DNA of 49,816 bases. Source: an uncultured Roseburia sp. GTDB taxonomy: Bacteria; Bacillota; Clostridia; Lachnospirales; Lachnospiraceae. Shown in pieces: positions 25,753 through 34,482 of the stretch. Positions within the stretch are counted from its first letter, which is position 1. Each line of letters begins with the position of its first letter. Under the pieces are notes generated by a model, which saw only the letters and a program-made list of their open reading frames with translations, was not told where the DNA came from and searched no databases. The DNA lies in the NCBI GenBank assembly GCA_947652855.1, contig CANTEO010000012.1, positions 1-49,816 on the forward strand, written 5' to 3'. Position numbers and translations under genes: made by a program.

Positions 25753-27522
25753 ATGGATATCTTTGCTTTCTTTACATTAATCGGAGGCCTGGCGCTTTTT
25801 CTGTACGGGATGAATGTCATGGGATCCGGCCTTGAGAAAATTTCCGGCGGGAGGCTGGAGCTGCTGTTGGAGCGCCTGACCTCCAATTCACTCAAAGCCG
25901 TATTATTTGGAGCGGCCGTCACGGCAGTGATCCAGTCCTCCTCAGCCACGACCGTCATGGTCGTAGGCTTCGTCAATTCAGGCATTATGAAGCTGTCCCA
26001 GGCCATCGGCATCATCATGGGCGCCAATGTCGGAACCACGATTACGTCCTGGATTTTAAGCTTGACGGGCATTCAAAGCGACGGCGTTTTTATCCGCCTG
26101 TTAAAGCCATCGTCTTTTTCCCCGGTTTTGGCATTCCTTGGCATTATCCTATACCTGTCAGGAAAAAACAGCAAGAAAAAAGACATTGGAGAAATACTGC
26201 TTGGATTCGCCGTCTTAATGTATGGCATGGAATCCATGAGCGGGGCGGTGAAGCCCCTGGCGGACGAGCCTGGCTTCGTCAATCTTCTGACGATTTTTAA
26301 AAACCCCTTGCTCGGCGTCCTTGTAGGGGCCATCCTCACGGCCGTGATTCAGTCCTCTTCGGCCTCCGTGGGAATTTTACAGGCCCTCTCTGTCACCGGG
26401 GCGTTCACCTACGGCTCCATCATCCCGATTATCATGGGGCAGAACATCGGCACCTGCGTGACGGCAATGCTGTCCTCCGTCGGCGCGAACAAAAGCGCGA
26501 AGCGCACCGCCTTCGTGCATCTGTACTTCAACCTGATTGGAGCCGCCGTTTTCCTATCGGCATACTTTGGCTTAAACGCCTTTTTGCGGTTTGATTTTTC
26601 AAATGACACTGTAGGCGTGGCGGGCATCGCGCTCATCCACAGCATATTTAATATTTTCACCACCATTCTTTTGCTGCCCTTCATTCATGGCCTGGAAAAG
26701 CTGGCTTACCTGACGATCCCTGTTTCCGAGGAGGAGAGGCAGGCCGTCCTAGACAGCGAATTTCAATTGCTGGACGACCGGTTTTTGCAGACGCCCGGCT
26801 TTGCGATTGAGCAGTGCAGAAGCCTTGCAGGCCGCATGGCGACGCTGACAAGGGAATGCTTCTTAAAAGCCATGGGGACATTTGAGCATTATTCCAAGGA
26901 AACGCTTGAAGAAGTAATTTCGCTAGAGAACAGAATCGACAAATATGACGATAAAATCAGCGTTTACCTCACAAAATTAAGCAGCCAGGACTTGGCCTAT
27001 CAGGACAGCCAGAACGTCTCCACTCTGCTGCACTGCATCACAGACTTAGAGCGAATCTCCGACCATGCGGTCAATGTCGTGGAATCCGTGCAGGAGACGC
27101 ATAAGCGCAAGCTGCGCTTCTCAAAAAAGGCGGCGGAAGAAATGCGCATCTACAGCAGCGCCATGGAAGATATCTTAAACCGTACCGTGTCCGCCTTTAT
27201 AAACGGAGACGAACAGCAGGCCCTGACGGTGGAGCCGCTGGAAGAGACAATCGACGAGCTGAATAAAGAAATCAAAAAACGCCACATTAAGCGCCTTCGA
27301 AAAGGAAAATGCACGATTGAGCTTGGCTTAATTTTGTCCGATATCGCGACCAATTACGAAAGGGCGGCGGATCACTGCTCTAATATCGCAATCTGCATGA
27401 TCCAGACACAGGACGCAGAGCTAGAGGCGCATAAATACATCAATCACCTAAGAGAGGGCGAAGAAATCTCCTATGAGCAGCAGCTGTCCGAGCTGAGGGA
27501 AAAATACAGTTTATCAAAATAA
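25753..27522 (+). CDS. Na/Pi cotransporter family protein with PhoU-like tail
   Basis: 589 residues. Membrane part (about 1-315) has the two inverted Na_Pi_cotrans repeats, each with the QSSS signature (VIQSSSATTVMVVGFVNSG and AVIQSSSASVGILQALS), and 8-9 hydrophobic segments. The C-terminal cytosolic half (about 340-575) is helical and PhoU-like (RISDHAVNVVE and NYERAADHCSNIAI), the usual regulator fold in this family. Predicted role is sodium-coupled phosphate uptake; phosphate specificity in bacterial members is often assumed. GGGGG ribosome site before ATG 25753; the following zinc-ribbon gene has its own promoter. Confidence 0.92.
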   Translation: MDIFAFFTLIGGLALFLYGMNVMGSGLEKISGGRLELLLERLTSNSLKAVLFGAAVTAVIQSSSATTVMVVGFVNSGIMKLSQAIGIIMGANVGTTITSWILSLTGIQSDGVFIRLLKPSSFSPVLAFLGIILYLSGKNSKKKDIGEILLGFAVLMYGMESMSGAVKPLADEPGFVNLLTIFKNPLLGVLVGAILTAVIQSSSASVGILQALSVTGAFTYGSIIPIIMGQNIGTCVTAMLSSVGANKSAKRTAFVHLYFNLIGAAVFLSAYFGLNAFLRFDFSNDTVGVAGIALIHSIFNIFTTILLLPFIHGLEKLAYLTIPVSEEERQAVLDSEFQLLDDRFLQTPGFAIEQCRSLAGRMATLTRECFLKAMGTFEHYSKETLEEVISLENRIDKYDDKISVYLTKLSSQDLAYQDSQNVSTLLHCITDLERISDHAVNVVESVQETHKRKLRFSKKAAEEMRIYSSAMEDILNRTVSAFINGDEQQALTVEPLEETIDELNKEIKKRHIKRLRKGKCTIELGLILSDIATNYERAADHCSNIAICMIQTQDAELEAHKYINHLREGEEISYEQQLSELREKYSLSK

Positions 27523-27526
27523 ACCC

Positions 27527-27555
27527 TAGCCAACCGTCCATTAGAGCGCTATAAT
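27527..27555 (+). promoter_or_regulatory. Candidate promoter of the zinc-ribbon gene
   Basis: TAGCCA (27527-27532), 17 bases, perfect TATAAT (27550-27555), 31 bases before the start codon. It may also drive the T-box and metG downstream. Confidence 0.55.
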
Positions 27556-27585
27556 ATAGGAAATTTCTAAAAGGAGACAAATGCA

Positions 27586-28002
27586 ATGGCATTGTTTGAA
27601 AAACTGGGGGACACTATTTTAAATGTGGGAAAAGACGTGTCTCAAAAAGTAAAGGACGTGTCCGGGATTACAAAGCTAAGGATCGACATCAGGGCAAAAG
27701 AAGATTTTATCAATAAGCAATACATGGAGCTTGGCAAAGCCTGCTATGAACGCCGTCAAAGCGAAACCGAAGAAGAAGAGGCCATATTTGAACGGATTGA
27801 CGAGGCGGTCAGTGAAATTCATAAGATGGAGCTTCAAATCCTGGAATTGAAAGGAACGAAAAAATGCCCGTCATGCGGCGCGGAAGTATCCGATTTGGCA
27901 GAATACTGCAGCGTCTGCGGAGAGAAAATCTCCGTCGTCGTCAGCGATTCCCCCTATGAGGAAACGCCATCAGAAGAGGCGGAAGAACAGGAAACAACAT
28001 AA
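27586..28002 (+). CDS. Small coiled-coil protein with C-terminal zinc ribbon
   Basis: 138 residues, cytosolic. Residues 1-90 are mostly helical (KLGDTILNVGKDVSQKVKDVS, then heptad-like Glu-rich helices). Residues about 93-115 hold a zinc ribbon with two CxxC knuckles, CPSCG and CSVCG, and the tail is acidic and disordered. Small zinc-ribbon proteins of this build are common and uncharacterised in Lachnospiraceae; no function can be assigned. AAAGGAG precedes ATG 27586; the ATG five bases earlier is out of frame. Confidence 0.82.
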   Translation: MALFEKLGDTILNVGKDVSQKVKDVSGITKLRIDIRAKEDFINKQYMELGKACYERRQSETEEEEAIFERIDEAVSEIHKMELQILELKGTKKCPSCGAEVSDLAEYCSVCGEKISVVVSDSPYEETPSEEAEEQETT

Positions 28003-28039
28003 CGCTTTTATCAAAAACGCAGCGAAAAAGAGAGTACAT

Positions 28040-28294
28040 GGAATGAATCGCCTACAGAGAGCTCCCCACTGCATGGCAGGGCTGAGAGGGGACGGCGCGC
28101 CATCCATGGAAGATGGCTTTGGAGCGGTTGGGATGAACTTTTCACAGATAATCCCAAACAGGCCCGCCTGTTACAGCGGAGGCTATCGCATAAATGCGGT
28201 ATGCCGTGAGGTCTATGCCGCAAGGCATGGATGAATGGAAGTGGTACCACGGGAATCATCCCGTCTTCTTTAAAACAGAAGACGGGATTTTTTT
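28040..28294 (+). promoter_or_regulatory. T-box riboswitch (methionine) upstream of metG
   Basis: The leader has the conserved T-box segment TGGTACCACGGG (28242-28253), whose 3' part can pair with CCCGTC downstream, and a mutually exclusive terminator. Stem I base pairs AATCGC (28046-28051) with GCGGTT (28124-28129); inside it are AGAGAG and, on the 3' side, GGAAG-ATG-GCTTTGGAGC, placing a specifier codon ATG at 28113-28115, which fits methionine and the gene it controls. Uncharged tRNA-Met would stabilise the antiterminator and switch metG on. The specifier position is my reading of the fold. Confidence 0.93.
28260..28294 (+). terminator. Regulated terminator of the metG T-box
   Basis: Stem CCCGTCTTCT/AGAAGACGGG with loop TTAAAAC and a run of seven T. 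The 5' strand overlaps the antiterminator, as expected for a T-box. Confidence 0.93.
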
Positions 28295-28318
28295 ATATGA
28301 CAGGAAAAGGAGGACACA

Positions 28319-30286
28319 ATGGAAAACAAAGGAAAGTTTTATATGACGACTGCGATCGCCTACACATCCGGCAAGCCGCATATCGGCAACACGTATGAAA
28401 TCGTTTTGGCGGACGCGATCGCCCGCTTTAAACGGCAGGAAGGGTACGACGTATACTTTCAGACCGGAACGGACGAGCATGGGCAAAAAATTCAGGAAAA
28501 GGCGGAATCGGAAGGGATCACGCCAAAAGAACACGTAGACAAAATCGCGGGTGAGGTCAGGCGCATCTGGGACATGATGAACGCTTCCTACGACAGCTTT
28601 GTCCGCACGACGGACGCGGATCACGAAAAACAGGTTCAGAAGATTTTCCGAAAGCTGTACGATAAAGGGGATATCTACAAAGGAGCCTATGAAGGGATGT
28701 ACTGCACCCCCTGCGAATCCTTTTGGACAGAATCGCAGCTTGTGGAGGGCAAATGCCCCGACTGTGGGCGCGAGGTGAAGCCGGCAAAGGAAGAGGCATA
28801 TTTTTTCAAGATGAGCAAATACGCTGACCGCCTGATCGCCCATATCAACGCGCACCCGGAATTCATTCAGCCGGTTTCCCGCAAAAATGAAATGATGAAC
28901 AATTTCCTCTTGCCGGGACTGCAGGACTTATGCGTGTCCAGAACCTCCTTCCGTTGGGGGATCCCCGTAGATTTTGACCCAAAGCACGTCGTCTATGTCT
29001 GGCTGGACGCGCTGACGAACTACATCACTAAGATAGGCTATGACGCAGACGGGGACTTAAGCGGCCTGTTTCAAAAAAACTGGCCCGCAGACCTCCACTT
29101 AATAGGAAAGGACATCATTCGGTTCCACACCATTTACTGGCCCATCTTCCTGATGGCCCTTGACCTGCCGCTGCCAAAGCAGGTATTCGGCCATCCCTGG
29201 CTCTTACAGGGCAATGGGAAAATGAGCAAGTCAAAAGGCAACGTGCTATACGCAGATGAGCTTGTCGATTTCTTCGGAGTAGACGCCGTGCGCTATTTTA
29301 TCCTGCATGAAATGCCGTTTGACAACGACGGCGTCATTACCTGGGAGCTGATGGTAGAGCGGTTAAACTCCGACCTTGCCAACACGCTCGGAAACCTCGT
29401 CAACCGCACCATCTCCATGAGCAATAAATATTTTGGAGGCGTCGTAAAAAACAGCGGCGTAACCGAAGCCGTTGACGACGACCTGAAGCAAACCGTGACG
29501 AGAACAGCGGCAAACGTGCGGGCAAAAATGGATGAGCTGCGCGTGGCGGACGCAATTACGGAAGTATTTTTGCTCTTTAAGCGCTGCAATAAGTATATTG
29601 ACGAGACGACGCCCTGGATCCTTGCAAAAAATGAGGCCGCGCTGCCACGCTTAGAGACTGTGCTCTATCACCTTGTAGAGGGCATCAGCATCGGGGCCAC
29701 GCTGTTAAAAAGCTTTATGCCTAAAACAGCAGAGGAAATCTTACATCAGCTAAACGCAAAGGAAATTCCATTGGAAGAATGCGACAGCTTCGGCCACTAT
29801 GAAAATGGCGGCAAAGTGACGGAACAGCCCAAAATCCTGTTTGCAAGGCTGGATTTAGAGGAAGTGTTAAAGAAAGTGGAGGCGCTTCACCCATCGGCGC
29901 CGGCAGAAGAACCCCAAGAAGCGCCGCAAGAGGACGCCGTCATTGACCTTCCTTCAAAAGAGGAGATCACATTTGACGACTTTATGAAAATGCAGTTTCA
30001 GGTTGGGGAAATCATAGAGTGCAAGGCAGTGGAGAAATCCAAAAAGCTGCTCTGCTCCCAGGTGAAAATCGGAAGTCAGTTAAAGCAGATTGTCTCCGGC
30101 ATCCGAAAGCATTATTCTCCTGAGGAGATGGTAGGCAAAAAGGTGATGGTCCTTGTGAACCTAAAGCCGGCAAAGCTTGCCGGAGTCCTTTCCGAAGGGA
30201 TGCTGCTTTGCGCAGAAGATGAAAACGGAGAGCTCGCCCTCCTTACCCCGGAAAAAGAAATGCCGTCCGGAGCGGAAATCTGTTAA
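28319..30286 (+). CDS. metG: Methionyl-tRNA synthetase
   Basis: 655 residues. Class I enzyme with HIGH-type PHIGN (about 20-24), KMSKS-type KMSKSKGN (about 301-305), a zinc knuckle CTPC...CPDC (about 128-148), an anticodon-binding helical domain and a C-terminal OB-fold tRNA-binding domain (about 555-655, MQFQVGEIIECKAVEKSKKLL and LSEGMLLCAE). It is of the MetRS1 dimeric type. Strong AAGGAGG before ATG 28319. Expression is controlled by the T-box directly upstream. Confidence 0.98.
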   Translation: MENKGKFYMTTAIAYTSGKPHIGNTYEIVLADAIARFKRQEGYDVYFQTGTDEHGQKIQEKAESEGITPKEHVDKIAGEVRRIWDMMNASYDSFVRTTDADHEKQVQKIFRKLYDKGDIYKGAYEGMYCTPCESFWTESQLVEGKCPDCGREVKPAKEEAYFFKMSKYADRLIAHINAHPEFIQPVSRKNEMMNNFLLPGLQDLCVSRTSFRWGIPVDFDPKHVVYVWLDALTNYITKIGYDADGDLSGLFQKNWPADLHLIGKDIIRFHTIYWPIFLMALDLPLPKQVFGHPWLLQGNGKMSKSKGNVLYADELVDFFGVDAVRYFILHEMPFDNDGVITWELMVERLNSDLANTLGNLVNRTISMSNKYFGGVVKNSGVTEAVDDDLKQTVTRTAANVRAKMDELRVADAITEVFLLFKRCNKYIDETTPWILAKNEAALPRLETVLYHLVEGISIGATLLKSFMPKTAEEILHQLNAKEIPLEECDSFGHYENGGKVTEQPKILFARLDLEEVLKKVEALHPSAPAEEPQEAPQEDAVIDLPSKEEITFDDFMKMQFQVGEIIECKAVEKSKKLLCSQVKIGSQLKQIVSGIRKHYSPEEMVGKKVMVLVNLKPAKLAGVLSEGMLLCAEDENGELALLTPEKEMPSGAEIC

Positions 30287-30300
30287 ATCCAGCGCCAATC

Positions 30301-30330
30301 AAATACCCCGCTGCAAGCAACGGGGCATTT
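30301..30330 (+). terminator. Weak hairpin after metG
   Basis: Imperfect stem with CCCCG/CGGGG core flanked by AAAT/ATTT; only a short T-run follows, so its efficiency is uncertain. Confidence 0.4.
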
Positions 30331-30392
30331 GACCCTCGCGGCATTCGTCAAATATCCATGCAAGCATGGCTATTTTCCTCATTGCTCGCGGA

Positions 30393-30443
30393 AATAAAAG
30401 CCCCCTGTCACCGTATCCTTATCCCAGATACGGCAGGGGGCTT
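30393..30443 (-). terminator. Terminator of the ABC exporter operon
   Basis: Minus strand AAGCCCCCTG/CAGGGGGCTT stem with an extra CCGTATC/GATACGG helix inside, followed by TTTTATTTC, just after the last permease stop codon. Confidence 0.85.
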
Positions 30444-30446
30444 CTG

Positions 30447-31622
30447 CTATGCCTTCTGACTTGCGTTTTTATATTTAGAGACTGCAAGCGCCACAGCAAA
30501 AATCGCTATGCAAAACGCCGCCTGAATCCCCATATTTTGCCAAAACTGCCTGACCTCCTCCGCCTTCCCGGAAAATCCGTCAATTAAGTCATTATTCTTA
30601 ATGTACCAATAAAACGGCAGATACTTTGAAAACGAAAGCACATCCGCGCCTAGCTGCTGCTGTGGAATGAAAATGCCGCACAGAAAGCTCATGCCAAGGG
30701 TCAGGATATTATTAATCATGTTAATGGCATTCGCAGTAGGCGAAAAGCAGGCAATTGTCAGGGAAATCGCCACGCCTAACGGCAGCAGCAGAAAACTGTT
30801 CGCAATGCACAAAAGCCCTTTTTGCGAAAACATTTCAGGCCCATAAAAGACACGCGAAGAGGCCATAAACAACGCCCATACCGCCAGGCAGTATATCACG
30901 CTGCCAAACGCAATCTGCAGATTCCGGCTAAGCAAGCTTGTGGAAGAGCAGGAAATCCGCTTCGCCAGGCTCTTTTCCCAAAACACCGTCAAAATCGGAG
31001 TCAGGCCATTCAAAATCATGCTGATCATCACATAAGCTAAAAACTGATAGAAAAAATAAATGGCTGTCGATGTGGATGACGTACCCTCCCCTTTCTCAAA
31101 TTCCACAAGCTTTACCTGATTGGAGGATTCCCCTAAGGCCCGATCCGCAGCCGAAAGCGCCTCCTCCAACGGAAACTCCGCGGCCAGATAAACCTGCAGC
31201 GTCTTAAGGTAGGAATTGACCTGCTCATCCACAAACATACTGCTATAAATTCCCGGAATCTGAACCGTTTCATAGAGAGCATCCCCTTCCCCCAGGCAAA
31301 GACGCTCCTCAAAACCTTTTGGAAGAATCAGCACATAATCCATGCTTCGGTAAAAAAGCCCGTCTAACAGCGTTTCTTTCTCATTCTCTAACAGCGTAAT
31401 TTGATGCATTCCTTTCAAATAATCCTCTAAGGCTTGCGACGCGTCAGTTTGATCTTCATCAATCACCCCAATGTTTAAAGAATCCGTCTTAAAGGAGGAA
31501 TTATCTTCATCTGTGTTAAAATTGGTCGCAGCCAGCGCAATTACAGTAAAGATAATAAAGTAGATCACATTCGTTGGCAGATATTTTTTTGAAGTTTTTA
31601 AAAACGCCTTAAAGACTTGCAT
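30447..31622 (-). CDS. ABC-2 type exporter permease (second subunit)
   Basis: 391 residues. ABC2_membrane_3 architecture: one N-terminal membrane segment (about 20-35), a long extracytoplasmic domain (about 40-185), then five or six membrane segments to the end, including LGMSFLCGIFIPQQQLG, typical of the family. Pairs with the permease encoded just upstream (14-base overlap) to form the channel driven by the ATPase. AAGGAGG precedes ATG 31622. Probable export of an amphiphilic or antimicrobial compound; the substrate is not readable. Confidence 0.88.
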   Translation of the reverse strand: MQVFKAFLKTSKKYLPTNVIYFIIFTVIALAATNFNTDEDNSSFKTDSLNIGVIDEDQTDASQALEDYLKGMHQITLLENEKETLLDGLFYRSMDYVLILPKGFEERLCLGEGDALYETVQIPGIYSSMFVDEQVNSYLKTLQVYLAAEFPLEEALSAADRALGESSNQVKLVEFEKGEGTSSTSTAIYFFYQFLAYVMISMILNGLTPILTVFWEKSLAKRISCSSTSLLSRNLQIAFGSVIYCLAVWALFMASSRVFYGPEMFSQKGLLCIANSFLLLPLGVAISLTIACFSPTANAINMINNILTLGMSFLCGIFIPQQQLGADVLSFSKYLPFYWYIKNNDLIDGFSGKAEEVRQFWQNMGIQAAFCIAIFAVALAVSKYKNASQKA

Positions 31623-32775
31623 AATTCTTCCTCCTTATCATCAAACATCCAGCTGTGACAAAAAAGACGGCGAACAGCAGCAGGAAAGCCAGGTTTGCGC
31701 CATACCTCTCGCCAAAGCCATAAATATTGAGCGTCAGGAAGCTGTCAGAAATGAGGACGGCCGGATTCACGTCATTGATGAACGGGCAAAAATCCTCTAT
31801 GACAACGCGCATATTCCCAATCATCAGGCCGCTTAAAAAACAGCAGAGCATGGAGGAGGCGATCATAATCCCCATCTTGACATTCTCACTGAGCCTGCCA
31901 ATGCAGCCAATGAAAAAGCCAAATGAAACGCCCATGATGCAGCCGATAAAGGAAGTGAACAGCAAATTGGGAAGCGCCGTCCCAAAATCCACTTTTATGA
32001 CATAAAATAAATACAGCACATTGACTGCCACGCTGATAAACTGCACCAGAAGGCAGGACAGAAGCTGCGCCGTGACAGACAAAAACTTCCCCATGGGAGA
32101 GACGCATTTCCTTGCGCCAAGCGCAGAAAGGTTCGCCTGATTATTGATCGCGACATATGCGCCCGCAAAAGAAGTGAACAGGCAGGCCATCGCAATTAAA
32201 TTAAAATAATATTGTATGATGGCGTCCATATTTCCAGGCGTAAGCGAAAGCTCTTTTCCATATGAAGCCTGACTGGAAATCAAAGAAACGGCCTCTGTCA
32301 GCTTTTCCGGCTTCTTTTCCATAATTTCCAGGATCGCGGCCATATTAGCCTTATATTCCCGCAAAACTGCCTCAAGGATGCTCTGCTCAATCGAAAGCGT
32401 GGCGTTCGCATTGTTGTTTTGCGCCTGCGCGCAGCTTAACGTGACCTCCTCGCCCACCTGAAAGATTCCCCGAACCTCATCCTCCTCCAAACGCTTCATG
32501 GCGTCTTCCCAATCCGTTTCCGTCACGCTGACAAGCGGCGTGTCTCCGTCCTCGCTAAGCGCATCCATCACCTCTAAAAACGGCTTGCCCGCAGCCTCAT
32601 CCTCTATGCACACCGCAACTGGAATCGTATGAAAATTTTCTGTCGTGTTATTCAAATTTCCAAACGCCACATAGAACATCGTTCCAAGAATCATGGGGAA
32701 CAAAAGCACCCAAAACAATTCCTCCTTTTGACGCACCACGCGCTTTAGCTCATAGACAAATTCATGAAAAAACAT
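31609..32775 (-). CDS. ABC-2 type exporter permease (first subunit)
   Basis: 388 residues with the same plan as its partner: N-terminal segment about 22-40 (FWVLLFPMILGTMFYVAF), a soluble outer domain, then membrane segments from about residue 190 (YYFNLIAMACLFTSFAGAYVA, FISVAVNVLYLFYVI, FFIGCIGRLSENVKMG, SSMLCCFLSGLMIG). A good AAGGAGG ribosome site lies before ATG 32775, 15 bases after the ATPase gene. The two permeases are paralogues, as in the linearmycin-type LnrMN pairs. Confidence 0.88.
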   Translation of the reverse strand: MFFHEFVYELKRVVRQKEELFWVLLFPMILGTMFYVAFGNLNNTTENFHTIPVAVCIEDEAAGKPFLEVMDALSEDGDTPLVSVTETDWEDAMKRLEEDEVRGIFQVGEEVTLSCAQAQNNNANATLSIEQSILEAVLREYKANMAAILEIMEKKPEKLTEAVSLISSQASYGKELSLTPGNMDAIIQYYFNLIAMACLFTSFAGAYVAINNQANLSALGARKCVSPMGKFLSVTAQLLSCLLVQFISVAVNVLYLFYVIKVDFGTALPNLLFTSFIGCIMGVSFGFFIGCIGRLSENVKMGIMIASSMLCCFLSGLMIGNMRVVIEDFCPFINDVNPAVLISDSFLTLNIYGFGERYGANLAFLLLFAVFFVTAGCLMIRRKNYASL

Positions 32776-32790
32776 ACGCAGCCTCCTTCT

Positions 32791-33738
32791 TTATGCATTG
32801 TCCCTTAGTTCCTTGCCCGTCAGCTCCAGGAACACGTCATTTAAAGTGGGCAGCTCCGAATAGACCCTTCCAAACGAAATGGCGCGCTGCTGCAAATATC
32901 CCAAGATATGCACGAGGTTATGCCTTCCTCCCGAACACTCTATGTCAAGCTGCCTGTCCCTGTAATTCACCGCATAGACATGGGGCAGGTCCCGTATGCT
33001 TTTGATGTCCTCCTTACTTAATCCATCCGCCTCAATCGTGATTTTCTCACTTTTCTTAATCATCTGCTTCAATTCATCCGAAGTCCCCAAAGCAATATTC
33101 CTCCCATTATCCATAATGGCGATCCTCGTGCAGATCTGCTCCACCTCTTCCATATAATGGGAGGTATAGATAATGGTCGCGCCCTGCTTATTCAGCTCCA
33201 CAATGCCCTCTAAAATTTTATTCCGGCTTTGCGGGTCAACCGCGACGGTCGGCTCATCTAAAATAATCAGCTTTGGCTTATGAGCGACGCCGCAGGCAAT
33301 GTTCAGGCGGCGCAATAGCCCGCCGGACAGCTTCTTCGGATAAAATTTGCGGAACGCGTCCAGCTCCACAAACGCAATCGCCTCCTCCACATACTTCCTC
33401 CGAAGCTCCTTGTCTTTTACATAAAGTCCGCAGAAATAGTCGATGTTTTCAAAAACAGTCAATGCATCAAAGACGGCGACGTTTTGCATCACAATCCCAA
33501 TCTGCCGTTTCAAGCCATAGCTGTCCGGGCGCATCGTCTCCCCAAAAACCTCTATGGAGCCTTTGTCAAATGAAAGCAAAGACAAAATGCAATTGATGGT
33601 CGTCGTCTTGCCGGAGCCGTTCGGCCCGAGCAGGCCAAAGATCTCGCCCTCCCTGATCTCGATATTAAAATGATCCACTGCAATCAGGTCTTTGTAGCGT
33701 TTTACTAGGTTTTCAATTTTGATGACAGATTTGCTCAT
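32791..33738 (-). CDS. ABC transporter ATP-binding protein
   Basis: 315 residues. Walker A GPNGSGKT (38-45), Q-loop VMQNVAVF, signature KLSGGLLRRLN, Walker B LIILDEPTVAVD and switch His in TSHYMEEVEQ. The C-terminal 90 residues form the regulatory extension usual in drug/antibiotic exporters (DrrA/LnrL-like). Start ATG 33738 has AAAGGA upstream; an extra eight N-terminal residues from 33762 have no site. First gene of a three-gene operon ending at the terminator near 30400. Upstream, TATATA at 33785-33790 is 24 bases from a TTGACG, a spacing that would need an activator; the divergent two-component system nearby is a candidate. Confidence 0.92.
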   Translation of the reverse strand: MSKSVIKIENLVKRYKDLIAVDHFNIEIREGEIFGLLGPNGSGKTTTINCILSLLSFDKGSIEVFGETMRPDSYGLKRQIGIVMQNVAVFDALTVFENIDYFCGLYVKDKELRRKYVEEAIAFVELDAFRKFYPKKLSGGLLRRLNIACGVAHKPKLIILDEPTVAVDPQSRNKILEGIVELNKQGATIIYTSHYMEEVEQICTRIAIMDNGRNIALGTSDELKQMIKKSEKITIEADGLSKEDIKSIRDLPHVYAVNYRDRQLDIECSGGRHNLVHILGYLQQRAISFGRVYSELPTLNDVFLELTGKELRDNA

Positions 33739-33821
33739 ATCATTTCCTTTCTGAATCCTCATTCCTTCCTTTTACCTCTTTCACTATATAGAACGCAGGG
33801 CAAAAAGAGAAGTGCGTCAAA

Positions 33822-34343
33822 TCACGGAACCATATGATAAATGTCATTTTTTCTTTCTGCCTTCTCATGCTCCAAAAGCCAAAGCTTTTTTTCAAGGCCT
33901 CCCGCATACCCCGTTAATTTCCCGTTTTTTCCAATTACCCTGTGGCAGGGAATGAGAATAGAGATCGGATTGCGGCCAATCGCCTCTCCGACGGCCCTTC
34001 CATACCTGGCGGGATCTTTGCCAAGCTTTTTCGCCACATCCCCATAGGTAATGGCCGTCCCATATGGAATTTGAAGCAACACGCTCCAAACGTCCTGACA
34101 AAATCCGCTTCCAACTGGAGCAAGCGGAATTATTTTTGGATCCGGCGCGCCTCCTGCAAAATAGAGATTAAGCCATTGCCCCGCCTCCCTTAAAACCTTA
34201 GTATCCGCATTTTCGAAAGGCTCGCCGTCCGGCCTTAAAAAGAAACGCTTCTGCCCCTCAAACCAGACGCCGATGAGGGCGTTCTTCTGTTCCGCCAACA
34301 ACATTCCTCCAAGCGGGGAATCATATGTTTTTGTATAAATCAT
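33822..34343 (-). CDS. ogt: Methylated-DNA-[protein]-cysteine S-methyltransferase
   Basis: 173 residues. Suicide repair enzyme that moves the alkyl group of O6-alkylguanine to its own cysteine. Active site IPCHRVIG with Cys133; upstream PVGSGFCQDVWSVLLQIPYGTAITYGDVA is the DNA-binding helix-turn-helix region, and RNPISILIPC is typical. Start ATG 34343 follows AAGGAG by six bases; an in-frame extension to 34379 has no site. It stands between the ABC operon and the divergent sensor kinase gene. Confidence 0.94.
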   Translation of the reverse strand: MIYTKTYDSPLGGMLLAEQKNALIGVWFEGQKRFFLRPDGEPFENADTKVLREAGQWLNLYFAGGAPDPKIIPLAPVGSGFCQDVWSVLLQIPYGTAITYGDVAKKLGKDPARYGRAVGEAIGRNPISILIPCHRVIGKNGKLTGYAGGLEKKLWLLEHEKAERKNDIYHMVP

Positions 34344-34421
34344 GCCATGCTCCTTCCTATGCGCAGCTTTCACTTCCAATCAGCGGGAAAATTCATTTTC
34401 TTTTTGATTCTGCCTCTTCTG

Positions 34422-34450
34422 TTTACAATCGGCTGCGTATGTGTTACAAC
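34422..34450 (+). promoter_or_regulatory. Candidate promoter of the DesK-type two-component operon
   Basis: TTTACA (34422-34427), 17 bases, TACAAC (34445-34450); a second TATACC lies just after. The start codon follows about 33 bases downstream. Confidence 0.45.
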
Positions 34451-34482
34451 TATACCATACTGAAAAAAGGAATGGAATCGCT

